A stretch of 43,803 nt of DNA from CAYVJW01 sp964451885. GTDB taxonomy: Bacteria > Patescibacteriota > Gracilibacteria > UBA4473. The position numbers were made by a program, and so were the translations under genes. Below, piece after piece: positions 22,076-30,548 of the stretch. The notes beneath the pieces were generated by a model, which worked only from the letters and a program-made list of their open reading frames with translations, did no database searches and had not been told where the DNA came from. Within the stretch, counting starts at the first letter, position 1; each line of letters opens with the position of its first letter. The stretch spans positions 1 through 43,803 of the forward strand of contig CAYVJW010000002.1 in assembly GCA_964451885.1 (NCBI GenBank). The letters are read 5' to 3'.

Positions 22076-23632
22076 ATGAAAAGAGTCCTTTTTAGTATTT
22101 TATTTCTTTTAACCATTAGCTTTATTTGCCCCACTAAAAGCGAAGCTATTGGCGAATTTAAATCTACCGAAGTATTTCCTACCTGGGGTGAAACCGTAAA
22201 AACATACAGCGACAAATCAGAAAGAAACCTGAGAGGGGTTATCGGAAAAAATGAAAAAACACGAGATGGGCTCAGAAAAGGGGAAAGCAGGTCGCTTCTC
22301 TATTATATTCCTCGTTTGACAGATATTTTTCTAAAATTCATTGCCCCGGTTATTGCCATTATGTTTATATTCGTGGGGATTCGGTTTATATATGCAGGGG
22401 ACACGGACGAGCAACTCGAAGCATCAAAGAAATTTTTCCAGTACGCACTCATGGGAACAATTTTGGTGATGCTGGGGTATTCCATAATGAAATCCACATA
22501 CTTCTTATTAAAAGCCCCAAAGCCCCCAGAATCACCTACTTCAGAATCTTTCTTATCGAAAGAAGCCATAAAAAAATATGCTAAACGGAATAAAGAGGAA
22601 GCAGAAGAGGAAGAGGAAAGGAAGCAAGAAAAGGCCTGCGGCAGTAAAACAGATCCTGAACTAAAGGGAGAATGTAGCGAAAAAGATCAGTGCGAGAAGG
22701 GAGAGACAGAAATACCGGAGGCAGAAGAAACCGAAAAACCATGCTGGCAAAGAGATGCGTTTGGGCAGGAGGCAATATGCTGTGCAAAAGAAATGCCTGA
22801 AGAAGTCGAACCAGAAAAAGAAACTGTTTGCGGCAGTAAAAAAGATAAGACTTTGAAGGGAGTGTGTAGAAACGAAGGAAAATGTGATGCAAAAACAGAG
22901 AAAAAAATATCGATTGATGAAGAAACAGGAACACCGTGCTACAAAAGAAGCGAGTTTGAGGCCAATGCGGCGTGTTGTTTGGAGTTGGAGAAAGAAATAA
23001 AATGTAAAAGTGAGTCATATCCGGATATTGAAGGAATATGCCGATTAGGAGAAGTGTGTAAATCGGGTGAAGTAGTTGGGCCCGATGAAAAAGCAGAACC
23101 GGATGGGGAAGAATGTTGGGAGCTGTTGAAGGATGTTTCGGTGTGTTGTGTGAAAAAGGAAGAAGCCAAAAAAGACCTCTTACCTCCTGAAGAAAAAATG
23201 ATAAGAAAAGCCATAGAAATTATTAAATCATGGAGAGCTGAAGGAGATGAACCCGAGTGGGAAGACGGGGATTTATTTGAAAAAGAGGATGATATAGTTG
23301 AAGTAAATATTGATTATTCATGGAATGATAAAATCCTTTTTTCAGCGGGGGACATGGAAAACTATGGGCTTACAGTGGAGCAAGCTGTGAAGGATTTGAT
23401 GGATAGCAAAGAACGGATTGAAAGAGAAACTAAAAAAATAGAATGTCCAAAAGACGAAAAAGAATTAAAAGCAATAGGAGAAACGCCGCAAGGAAATGAG
23501 ACACTTAAAATCTGTATTCAAAGATGGGAAGGAGAAAAGAGAGAAAGGTGTACAAACCCAAAAACGAACGAGTACTGTGTAAAGCCTTGGAATTTATATA
23601 TTGGCCGGGCTCAAAAAGCAATGAAGCAATAA
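22076..23632 (+). CDS. Membrane protein with VirB2-like helix pair and three six-cysteine repeats
   Basis: 518 aa. A signal peptide (residues 1-25) is followed by about 60 exported residues and a two-helix segment (about 85-145) of the TrbC/VirB2-like kind: FLKFIAPVIAIMFIFVGIRF, a short charged loop with GDTDEQLEASKKFF, then YALMGTILVMLGYSI. Next comes a Glu/Lys-rich linker and three tandem repeats with the spacing C-x(9-10)-C-x5-C-x(~20)-C-x(7-9)-CC, starting CGSKTDPELKGEC, CGSKKDKTLKGVC and CKSESYPDIEGIC. The C-terminal 150 residues are charged and contain further cysteines. The repeats look disulfide-bonded. No family was recognised for them; the two-helix part suggests a pilus or secretion-related membrane subunit. 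Confidence 0.65.
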   Translation: MKRVLFSILFLLTISFICPTKSEAIGEFKSTEVFPTWGETVKTYSDKSERNLRGVIGKNEKTRDGLRKGESRSLLYYIPRLTDIFLKFIAPVIAIMFIFVGIRFIYAGDTDEQLEASKKFFQYALMGTILVMLGYSIMKSTYFLLKAPKPPESPTSESFLSKEAIKKYAKRNKEEAEEEEERKQEKACGSKTDPELKGECSEKDQCEKGETEIPEAEETEKPCWQRDAFGQEAICCAKEMPEEVEPEKETVCGSKKDKTLKGVCRNEGKCDAKTEKKISIDEETGTPCYKRSEFEANAACCLELEKEIKCKSESYPDIEGICRLGEVCKSGEVVGPDEKAEPDGEECWELLKDVSVCCVKKEEAKKDLLPPEEKMIRKAIEIIKSWRAEGDEPEWEDGDLFEKEDDIVEVNIDYSWNDKILFSAGDMENYGLTVEQAVKDLMDSKERIERETKKIECPKDEKELKAIGETPQGNETLKICIQRWEGEKRERCTNPKTNEYCVKPWNLYIGRAQKAMKQ

Positions 23633-23675
23633 AGAGTGAACGGAAATGGAAAAATTTTCAAAAAATAATTAATAC

Positions 23676-24563
23676 ATGCAAGTCCACGTATTCGACTTCC
23701 GCTGGAAAGACCCTACTCTCTGCGAAATACAAGCCTCCATCAACGGAAAATTCGCCAAAAAAGAAATCACAATAGGCCAGAATCTATCAGCGGAAATAGT
23801 CTCCGATGTTTCTTGCGCCGGTTATATGAAGGAAGAAAAATGGAACCCCTGCCCCCAAAACGCCATAGGGAAAATAAAATGCGAAATCTGCAGGGCGCGC
23901 GAAGGGAGCTTTATTTTCACCGCCTTTGACGGCTTCAACCAGGAAAATATTACCCCTCAGGATTTAGCGCAAATTTCCGGAGAGCACTACGTCTACCTGG
24001 CGCTTTTTGACCGAAACCTGATAAAAATCGGTGTCTCCAAAAGCGAAAGAAAACAGATGCGCCAACTGGAACAAGGATCCCATTTTACCCTCTTTATAGC
24101 CAAAACTCCGGACGGGGTTTCCGCCCGCCAAATAGAATCGCTCTTTCGAAAAAGCGGAATGACAGACAAAATAAAACCCTCCCAAAAAAAGAATTTTCTT
24201 TGTCCTGAGATCTTGCCTGGAGAAGGCGAAAAAATCCTTCGAGAATTATTAAATGCACACTCGCAGGCACTTTCAGAGTATCCTCACCTGCAGAATTTTT
24301 TATGCAAATCTCCTGAATTTTGCGCATGGGAAGCAGTTTATAATTTGAATAACATTGCACAAAACCCCCATTTTATAGAACTGGAAAAAGAAGAGTGGCT
24401 ATCCGGAAAAATACTGGCCATCAAGGGGCAGTTTATGATTCTGGAAACGCCGGGTGAAGTGATATCGATTTGTATGAAGAATTTATTTGGAAGAACCGTT
24501 GAATTCGAAGAAAAACCAAGCGGATTGAAGAAAAATGCGGCTTTTCAGGGTACATTATTTTGA
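23676..24563 (+). CDS. DUF2797 family protein
   Basis: 295 aa. Pattern of DUF2797: an N-terminal half ending in a cysteine cluster (SCAGYMKEEKWNPC and CEICRAREGSF), then HYVYLALFDRNLIKIGVSKS, which resembles the GIY-YIG-like core, followed by RQLEQGSHFTLFIAKTPDGV and ARQIESLFRK. Function is unknown; the cysteines suggest metal binding. It ends 3 nt before ruvX, so the two genes are probably co-transcribed. The start follows an AT-rich leader. Confidence 0.65.
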   Translation: MQVHVFDFRWKDPTLCEIQASINGKFAKKEITIGQNLSAEIVSDVSCAGYMKEEKWNPCPQNAIGKIKCEICRAREGSFIFTAFDGFNQENITPQDLAQISGEHYVYLALFDRNLIKIGVSKSERKQMRQLEQGSHFTLFIAKTPDGVSARQIESLFRKSGMTDKIKPSQKKNFLCPEILPGEGEKILRELLNAHSQALSEYPHLQNFLCKSPEFCAWEAVYNLNNIAQNPHFIELEKEEWLSGKILAIKGQFMILETPGEVISICMKNLFGRTVEFEEKPSGLKKNAAFQGTLF

Positions 24564-24566
24564 AAA

Positions 24567-25019
24567 ATGAAAAAAATAGATCACAGAGTATTGAAAAATT
24601 TGGAAGTGCAGGAGAATAGAATTTCTTCGGTAAAACCCAATGCTGTTCTTGGTATTGATTATGGCAGTAAGTTCTGCGGTTTAGCTTTTTCCCCGGATGG
24701 AGTTTGCGCTTTGCCGATAGGGGTATTTCCAACGGAAGATATTATCCCCGAAATAGAACGGATTATAGAGGCAAAAAAAAATGAAAAAATCATAATTGGC
24801 CTCCCGATTTCCGCTGACGGAGAAGAAAATGAAACCTGCAAGGCCATTCGTGAATTTGTAGAAAATCTTCGCCTAAAAGTAGCTGAGCCTATTGAATTTA
24901 TAAATGAACGAGCTTCCAGTAAAAACGTTATCCGTCCCCAAAAAAAGAAAAACAGAAAAGACCGTATTGATGATCTGGCAGCAATGCAAATACTTGAATT
25001 TTATTTACAACAGAAATAA
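24567..25019 (+). CDS. ruvX: YqgF/RuvX-type Holliday junction resolvase-like nuclease
   Basis: 150 aa. RNase H-like fold with the family motifs: VLGIDYGSKFCGLAFS (catalytic Asp 31), IIIGLPISADGEEN, FINERASSK, and the C-terminal DDLAAMQILEFYL (Asp). The first 25 residues before the core are extra relative to most members. The family acts in 16S rRNA 5' maturation and has been linked to resolution of recombination intermediates. It follows the DUF2797 gene closely and converges with the DUF4012 gene. Confidence 0.88.
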   Translation: MKKIDHRVLKNLEVQENRISSVKPNAVLGIDYGSKFCGLAFSPDGVCALPIGVFPTEDIIPEIERIIEAKKNEKIIIGLPISADGEENETCKAIREFVENLRLKVAEPIEFINERASSKNVIRPQKKKNRKDRIDDLAAMQILEFYLQQK

Positions 25020-25023
25020 CTAA

Positions 25024-26793
25024 TTAAAATTCCACCACCGCCCGAAAATCCGAATCAATCAAATCCTGTGGCCGTCCGATAGTATAGGTTTCAGCTGAAA
25101 AACGCCCCCCTTCTTCCGTGGAAATAGTTTCCATAAAGCTCGTTCGGCTTCTTCCCGGAGTTCCTACAAGCTGCAAGAAATAAGGCCTCCACTCATGGCT
25201 CCCGCGATTAACCTTGGTTTCATATTCAAGATGGATTTTTAGCCGGTCACCCGGAACGGCATACATAGGGATCTCAAAGACTTTAAATTTCAAATTGTCC
25301 GACATGGTTTCATTAATCCTTCCGGAAATATTTTTCTGAGAAATCAGCTTTGCATCTTTTGGGACATAAACTCTCAAGATAGTTCTATTTTGCCCTTCTC
25401 CCAATACCCACAAGAGATTCTCAGAGAGAAGGCTCTTTATGTTTTGGGGAAGTTCTTGTTCATTCAACAAATCAAAAAGTTCCGCCTCCCGGAGAGCATG
25501 CGTACGAACAATTTCCAATGAATTTTTTACCAATCCGTCCTTATAAATTTCGGAGTCATGCCAGATTCTCGTCCACATAAATTTCTCTGATTTATTGGCT
25601 CCGATCGACACAAAATCAAAGTTCAAAAAATTATCCGCTTTACTTTTTTGCTGGAGCCTCCCCGATATTTGCCACTTATCGAACAAATCTTGAAGGGCTC
25701 GGTCTTCTGAGTAGGCTAAAATATTTTTTTTGGAAAAAAACCGGGAAAAATTGAACCCCGCCAAGCGCTCAAAGGATAGTTTTTGAAGATTATCAAACGA
25801 AAAGAGTTTTTGAGCAAAATCCATTACCGGTTTTTTAACGGAAAAACGACCGCTGATCTTTGATTCGACAAGAAAACTCAACCCCACATCAAAATTATAT
25901 TCATCCAGCTCAATCCCCCATTCTTCAAACTTTATAGGGCCGGTAAGTTTAAGTATTTCCCCAATAAGGTTCAGATTTATGGCAATTACCGTATCGGGAG
26001 CTTTTTCTTCTATTGCAGAGAAAAACGATCGGTATTTTTGGGCGGAAATCGGGAAATCTGGCCAAAGGTTGGCATCCCGAAGAGAAATAATATTGGATAG
26101 ATCATGGAAAAAGTCAGGAGCCGGTAGTTCGGCTTCCGGGGGAACAAGCCGGTCAAAAGCATAAATGTCCTTCAAAAACCAGGTGATTTTTTCATGGGAA
26201 AAATCAATAACCGCAACATTCCCCACAAACCCTCCGGTTGAACGCGGTTCATTTTGGTTCTGCAGCAAAAAAAGGATTCGGCTCTCTTTTGCCACAAAAT
26301 TAAGAAATATTTTGTCGAGCTTCTTATGGTCTTCCAGTTTTCCGCGAACGGATTTGATTTTTTGTACTAATTTTATTCGTTGAAGCTTTTGATCCTCCGA
26401 AAGCAATAAATCCGGAAGCCCAATCAGATTTTTCTCAATCTTTAAAAGAGAATGATCTATGGACGCAATGTCAGAAAAAACTTGCAGAATTGTTTTTACA
26501 TCCATGGATTGCCCATCGGTTTCATGAATTTTTTGATTGATATCCTTAATTTTCACCGAAATTTTATTAACCGCCTCAAAAATATTCCGTATGGAAGTAA
26601 AAGGAAAAACAGGAGGAAGTTTTTTTGATCTTTCAAATGCAATCCCCCATTTTTCCGAGTTGATATTTTCGTCTTTCACTTCCTTCACAATACCGCTAAC
26701 TTCGGTTTTCCATTCCGGAAGCTTCCGATTTAAAACAGTAAAACTTCCCAGGAAGATTATGAAGACGGAAGAAAGGAGAAGGGAAAGCCTCAT
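25024..26793 (-). CDS. DUF4012 family membrane-anchored protein
   Basis: 589 aa. An N-terminal membrane anchor (residues 3-20) is followed by a helical region and the DUF4012 core: LFLLQNQNEPRSTGGFVGN, a conserved SLRDANLWPDFPISAQKY stretch, PDTVIAINLNLIGEILK and LTGPIKF. The C-terminal half carries the beta-rich part with VPKDAKL and GDRLKIHLEYETKV. The protein is probably attached to the membrane with the body outside. DUF4012 proteins are abundant in CPR bacteria and Gram-positives; role unknown. Nine-nucleotide tandem repeats run up to its start codon. Confidence 0.85.
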   Translation of the reverse strand: MRLSLLLSSVFIIFLGSFTVLNRKLPEWKTEVSGIVKEVKDENINSEKWGIAFERSKKLPPVFPFTSIRNIFEAVNKISVKIKDINQKIHETDGQSMDVKTILQVFSDIASIDHSLLKIEKNLIGLPDLLLSEDQKLQRIKLVQKIKSVRGKLEDHKKLDKIFLNFVAKESRILFLLQNQNEPRSTGGFVGNVAVIDFSHEKITWFLKDIYAFDRLVPPEAELPAPDFFHDLSNIISLRDANLWPDFPISAQKYRSFFSAIEEKAPDTVIAINLNLIGEILKLTGPIKFEEWGIELDEYNFDVGLSFLVESKISGRFSVKKPVMDFAQKLFSFDNLQKLSFERLAGFNFSRFFSKKNILAYSEDRALQDLFDKWQISGRLQQKSKADNFLNFDFVSIGANKSEKFMWTRIWHDSEIYKDGLVKNSLEIVRTHALREAELFDLLNEQELPQNIKSLLSENLLWVLGEGQNRTILRVYVPKDAKLISQKNISGRINETMSDNLKFKVFEIPMYAVPGDRLKIHLEYETKVNRGSHEWRPYFLQLVGTPGRSRTSFMETISTEEGGRFSAETYTIGRPQDLIDSDFRAVVEF

Positions 26794-26835
26794 AGTTGAA
26801 AGTTTATAAAGTTTATAAACTTAATAAAGTTAATC
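26794..26835. repeat. Nonamer array (AACTTTATA type) before the DUF4012 gene
   Basis: On the minus strand AACTTTATT, AAGTTTATA, AACTTTATA, AACTTTCA lead into the start codon. The unit AAAGTTTATA is shared with the array before the trpG-type gene at 32575. Confidence 0.75.
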
Positions 26836-26881
26836 CTTCAACTTTATGAACTTTATTTAATTTTTTTTATCCCTTAAAAAC

Positions 26882-28192
26882 TTAATTGTCTTTTTGATCA
26901 ATTCTAAACGGTACTTCCTCCGGAGCCTTAGGCACAGACTCCTGGCTTCCCTGAGCTGTATTCTTTGCCATAGGAAAAACCTCTTTTTCAACTTCTTCTT
27001 GATTTACTTTTATTTCAAATTTTTCAATCCCCTGGTCTTCAGAAAGGTTTGGAATTCTATTTTTTTGAAGTTCAGCCAAGCGAGGCAGGACATCCATTTC
27101 AGCCTTTGCAAGGGAGGTATTTGGGATTTTATAATCAATCCCGTTTAGGACAATTTCTCCATCAAAAATTTCTTTTAATTGTTGGGTATTTGGGCCGCTT
27201 GAAGAAGACACCCGGATTTTCACCAGTATTTCTTTGGAAGTTTCCAGAAATACAACGATCAGGTCAGAACCCTTAACATGTCTTAATAAGCCGTTGGTTA
27301 AATCCGTTACATCTTCTGGAGCAGCTTTGGCTGCGCAGAAATCATTATGAGAGACATTTGCCCAGGAGATATGGTGAACAGGATCAAATTCAAGATTATT
27401 CAATATCGTTCCCCAAATTTTCAGTGCCGGGAGGGTCTTCATTTTGAACAAATGTTCGATAATATCGGAATGCTTCGCTCCAATTTTTTGTAAAGCCCCT
27501 GCAACTTCCAGGGCATTGGCGGTCGTTGCTGGTTCCAGAAAACTTTCTGTCGTTGAGATGATCCCGGCTAAGAGAATAGTAGCCAGATCTACATCGAAAA
27601 ATTTAGAAAATTCAGCCTCATTTAGAAGCCACTGCGATATGAGTTCACAGGTTGAAGACTTGGCAATATCCACCATATTTATTTTTCCGAAAAACTCATT
27701 TGAAGAACAAGCGGAAATATTAGCAATAGGGGCTGCTGCGAAAAACTCTGTATTATTCCGGAAAATATCCTCCAGGCCTTCCAGGTTTGGAGTATTTAAA
27801 ACAATAACCAGATCAAATTGATTTAGTGTTTTCCGGAAAGAAATATCATCTGTGGAAATATGCCCGTTTTTGGGGGAAACAATGATATCTGTCGAATTTT
27901 CTTCAATAATATATTCGATATTATCAATGTCCTCTTTTCCCTTTGCGATAGAAATGACCAAGTCGCCCTTTTCTTCCAGCTCTCTTTTTATTAAATCGAC
28001 CCCCTTCAAAAAGTTATATTTGGGACAAACAGCCACCGGCTTTATAGCCGCAACCTTTTTTCCCAAACGAGTAAGGAGCATCTGCAGGGCAAGCATCGCA
28101 CAAACCCCATCCCCGGTGAATTTATCCCCCGTTGTCAGTAGAATTTTTTGACTTCTCTGTATCCAGGCGGAAAGTTGTTTTTGAGGTAACAT
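26882..28192 (-). CDS. DHH-family phosphoesterase-like protein lacking metal ligands
   Basis: 436 aa. The overall layout follows the NrnA-type DHH/DHHA1 family: KILLTTGDKFTGDGVCAML aligns with the motif normally containing HxNPDGDA, FDLVIVLNTP with the usual VIVLDT, ANISACSSNEFFGKIN with the usual NIDHHxxN, and AGIISTTESF with the usual GIxTDTxxF. The diagnostic residues are replaced (H to G and D to T in motif I, D to N, DHH to SAC, D to T), so catalysis is unlikely. SSTCELISQWLL and the C-terminal DHHA1-like RVSSSSGPN remain. The acidic last 60 residues are extra. It may bind nucleotides or act as a regulatory pseudoenzyme (inference). Confidence 0.75.
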   Translation of the reverse strand: MLPQKQLSAWIQRSQKILLTTGDKFTGDGVCAMLALQMLLTRLGKKVAAIKPVAVCPKYNFLKGVDLIKRELEEKGDLVISIAKGKEDIDNIEYIIEENSTDIIVSPKNGHISTDDISFRKTLNQFDLVIVLNTPNLEGLEDIFRNNTEFFAAAPIANISACSSNEFFGKINMVDIAKSSTCELISQWLLNEAEFSKFFDVDLATILLAGIISTTESFLEPATTANALEVAGALQKIGAKHSDIIEHLFKMKTLPALKIWGTILNNLEFDPVHHISWANVSHNDFCAAKAAPEDVTDLTNGLLRHVKGSDLIVVFLETSKEILVKIRVSSSSGPNTQQLKEIFDGEIVLNGIDYKIPNTSLAKAEMDVLPRLAELQKNRIPNLSEDQGIEKFEIKVNQEEVEKEVFPMAKNTAQGSQESVPKAPEEVPFRIDQKDN

Positions 28193-28207
28193 GTTTTTGA
28201 TTATAAA

Positions 28208-28236
28208 TTGACAAAATATTCAATTTAGTGTTTTAT
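28208..28236 (+). promoter_or_regulatory. Promoter for tatD
   Basis: TTGACA, 17 nt, TTTTAT. The -10 box is weak. It overlaps the divergent promoter of the DHH-like gene. Confidence 0.35.
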
Positions 28237-28263
28237 TTTAAACTATAATAACCCAATTGTCAA
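28235..28263 (-). promoter_or_regulatory. Promoter of the DHH-like gene
   Basis: On the minus strand TTGACA, 17 nt, TAAAAT. The two divergent promoters have overlapping -10 regions. Confidence 0.5.
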
Positions 28264-28307
28264 CAGGAAAATGTGTGATTTCGCATATTTCTCTTTAAGA
28301 TTCAACA

Positions 28308-29195
28308 ATGAAACAGATTTTTCCCATCGCCGACACTCACTCCCACACTTACTTTCCCGCCCTTGATAAATTTCGGGAAACAGCAATTAAACATGCGGAA
28401 GAAGCGGGCGTCTGTCTGCAAGTTCAAGTGGGGTGCGATGAGGTTTCTTCCTTAGCGGCGCTGGAGCTAGCTAAAAAACATAAAAACCATTATTCCTCCT
28501 TGGGATTGCATCCTACTGATGTTCAAAATTTGGGCAAGCCACAAGCTCATCGGATTTCCGGATTCGAAAATTACAAGCTGCAGGCTCATAATCTCGACGA
28601 ATTGATCGCCTGGTTTGAAAAAATTTTTCAAGAAAATAAGGACAAGATCGTCGCATATGGGGAAACCGGATTTGATTTTTACCATGCTGATTCTCCAGAA
28701 TTAAGAAAGCAGCAAGAGGCTTCTTTTTTACGCCACATAGAACTGGCGGATAAATACAACCGAGCGCTTATTATTCACACGCGTTCGGCCAGGGAAGAAA
28801 CACTGCATTTTCTCGAGAAATACAAGAAGATGTTTTATTACTCGAATAATAAGGAAAAAATGCGTGGCGTAATCCATTGTTTTACGGAAGACACAGATTT
28901 TGCAGAAATTGTTACTCAAAAATACGGATTTTTTATCGGAATAGGAGGAATCGCCACTTATCCGAAAGCCGAAAGCATTCGGGCGGCAATAAAAGCCACG
29001 CCGATAGAATTTCTCGTAACCGAAACAGACGCACCGTTTTTGGTTCCCCGGTTATTTAAAAATCGAGGAAGGAGAACCAATGAGTCGGCATTTTTAACGG
29101 AAGTGGTGGAATTAATTGCTGATTTGAAGGAGATGGTAGTTGAAGATGCGGCGGAGATGATGTTGGAGAATGCAAGAAAATTGTTTAACATGTAA
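28308..29195 (+). CDS. tatD: TatD family metal-dependent DNase
   Basis: 295 aa. The TIM-barrel metal ligands are present: ADTHSHTYF, the YGETGFDFYH Glu, LIIHTRSA, VIHCFTED and TETDAPFLVP. The usual length is about 260; the extra residues lie around 80-105 (a loop with GFENYKLQAHNLDEL) and in a few other loops. The enzyme trims DNA 3' ends and acts in repair. It is followed by the repeat-rich ruvB leader. Confidence 0.92.
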   Translation: MKQIFPIADTHSHTYFPALDKFRETAIKHAEEAGVCLQVQVGCDEVSSLAALELAKKHKNHYSSLGLHPTDVQNLGKPQAHRISGFENYKLQAHNLDELIAWFEKIFQENKDKIVAYGETGFDFYHADSPELRKQQEASFLRHIELADKYNRALIIHTRSAREETLHFLEKYKKMFYYSNNKEKMRGVIHCFTEDTDFAEIVTQKYGFFIGIGGIATYPKAESIRAAIKATPIEFLVTETDAPFLVPRLFKNRGRRTNESAFLTEVVELIADLKEMVVEDAAEMMLENARKLFNM

Positions 29196-29201
29196 TTTTT
29201 C

Positions 29202-29222
29202 CATTGATAATTGGCAATTGAC
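29202..29222. repeat. Heptamer array (AATTGAC type) upstream of ruvB, distal part
   Basis: CATTGAT, AATTGGC, AATTGAC in register after tatD. Confidence 0.75.
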
Positions 29223-29249
29223 CGAAGGTCTTGAGCTTTGTCGAAAGGT
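29222..29249. repeat. Dispersed repeat, copy 3 (diverged)
   Basis: CCGAAGGTCTTGAGCTTTGT plus TCGAAAGG: a palindromic relative of the GAGCTTGCCGAATGGG repeat. It lies between two blocks of heptamers, exactly as the copy upstream of metK does. Confidence 0.6.
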
Positions 29250-29270
29250 GATTCATAATTGATTTTGATG
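29250..29270. repeat. Heptamers running into the ruvB start codon
   Basis: GATTCAT, AATTGAT, TTTGATG; the last three bases are the ruvB ATG. Same register as at metK. Confidence 0.7.
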
Positions 29271-30335
29271 ATAGTCGAAGAAAAGACCTCCCAAGCTTCC
29301 AAAAAAAACTCTATAATCACCTCATCTTCCTCAGACGAAGCAGAAATATTCGAAAACAAGCTTCGCCCGCGTTCTTTTGACGAATACGTCGGACAAAATG
29401 AAGTCAAAGGAAATCTAATCGTCTTTTGTAAGGCCGCAAAAAAGAGGGAAGAGCCACTGGATCATTCTCTTTTTTACGGTCCGCCGGGACTTGGAAAAAC
29501 AACACTGGCAATGATCCTGGCCTCGGAAATGGGGACAAATTTGCGTATTACTTCCGGTCCAGCGCTTGAAAAACCGGGAGATTTGGCGGCAATTTTGACA
29601 AACCTAAAAGAACATGATCTTTTATTCATCGATGAAATTCATCGCTTACGCAGTCCGGTAGAAGAGATACTGTATTCAGCGATGGAGGATTTCGCCATTG
29701 ATTTGGTCGTAGGGAAAGGTCCCTCTGCTCGGACAATGCGCCTGAATATCCCTAAATTTACGCTTGTGGGAGCTACTACAAAAGCTTCCATGCTCGCCAA
29801 CCCGCTTCGTGATCGGTTTGGACATGTGGAAAAACTAAGATACTACACCCCAGAAGAAATTCAGCAGATTCTGGAAAGGACTGCCGGTATTCTCGAGGTA
29901 AAAATAGAAAAAGATGCCGCTCAAAAACTCTCCCATTGTTCCCGAAAAACGCCTCGTGTAGCCAATCGATTACTCAGGCGAATGCGGGATTTTGCGGAAA
30001 TTTTGCATGATGGAGCAATTACGGAAAAAGTAGTGGCAAAGGGGCTCGGGGATTTGTCGGTAGATCACCGGGGTTTGGATTATTCCGATCAGGAATACAT
30101 AAAAGCTTTGTGTGAAAAATTTTCCGGCGGGCCGGTAGGGCTTTCCACCATTGCCGCAGCCATTGGAGAAGACGAAAATACCGTAGAGGAAATGATTGAA
30201 CCGTTCCTCATTCAGGAAGGATTATTACAAAAAACACCGAGAGGGAGGATGGTGACGGAGGTGGCGTTTGAGCATTTGGGGCTACCGATAAGGGGAAGCA
30301 GTGGCTCATCGCAGAATTTGGAATTGGGTCTGTAG
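29268..30335 (+). CDS. ruvB: Holliday junction branch-migration helicase RuvB
   Basis: 355 aa from the ATG at 29268 (a TTG at 29259 lies in the repeat array). AAA+ motifs are intact: Walker A YGPPGLGKTTLAMILASE, Walker B LLFIDEIHRL, sensor 1 LVGATTKASML with the Arg-finger region NPLRDRFG, and the winged-helix C-terminal domain with GPVGLSTIAAAIGED and RTPRGR-like KTPRGRMVTEVAF. The C terminus is longer than usual by about 20 residues, and its stop codon TAG is part of the GTAGGGG end of a dispersed repeat. No ruvA or ruvC is seen here. Confidence 0.97.
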   Translation: MIVEEKTSQASKKNSIITSSSSDEAEIFENKLRPRSFDEYVGQNEVKGNLIVFCKAAKKREEPLDHSLFYGPPGLGKTTLAMILASEMGTNLRITSGPALEKPGDLAAILTNLKEHDLLFIDEIHRLRSPVEEILYSAMEDFAIDLVVGKGPSARTMRLNIPKFTLVGATTKASMLANPLRDRFGHVEKLRYYTPEEIQQILERTAGILEVKIEKDAAQKLSHCSRKTPRVANRLLRRMRDFAEILHDGAITEKVVAKGLGDLSVDHRGLDYSDQEYIKALCEKFSGGPVGLSTIAAAIGEDENTVEEMIEPFLIQEGLLQKTPRGRMVTEVAFEHLGLPIRGSSGSSQNLELGL

Positions 30336-30414
30336 GGGTGCCCCTTGTGGGTACCCAATCACAACACAGGGCAACCACAAAAAATACAGGGCAACTACTA
30401 GGGATTGCCCCTAC
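30332..30414. repeat. Dispersed palindromic repeat with GTAGGGG/CCCCTAC ends
   Basis: 7-bp inverted ends, two direct copies of ACAGGGCAAC 20 nt apart (30366 and 30386), and a GGGCAA/TTGCCC hairpin near the right end. REP- or MITE-like. It overlaps the ruvB stop codon. Confidence 0.6.
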
Positions 30415-30509
30415 TATTTAAAAATTGCACTGATGCAAGATAGAGACAATGGATCAGCATGGGGAGAGTTAAGAAAACATAGTTTGCGAGCTGCCAGCTT
30501 GGATAGCTG

Positions 30510-30548
30510 ACAGCCTGTGTGTTACGAGGCTGTGTTAAGCCTTTTTTT
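30510..30548 (+). terminator. Possible terminator after ruvB
   Basis: A perfect 7-bp stem ACAGCCT/AGGCTGT with a 10-nt loop; a T7 run follows 8 nt after the stem. The spacing is poor for a terminator. It resembles, in inverted orientation, the hairpin at 30734-30763. Confidence 0.35.

Noticed and set aside
28958..29407. 149-residue minus-strand frame across tatD and ruvB starts
   Set aside because: Antisense to two well-supported genes; part of it is the translated dispersed repeat (FDKAQ-like peptide).
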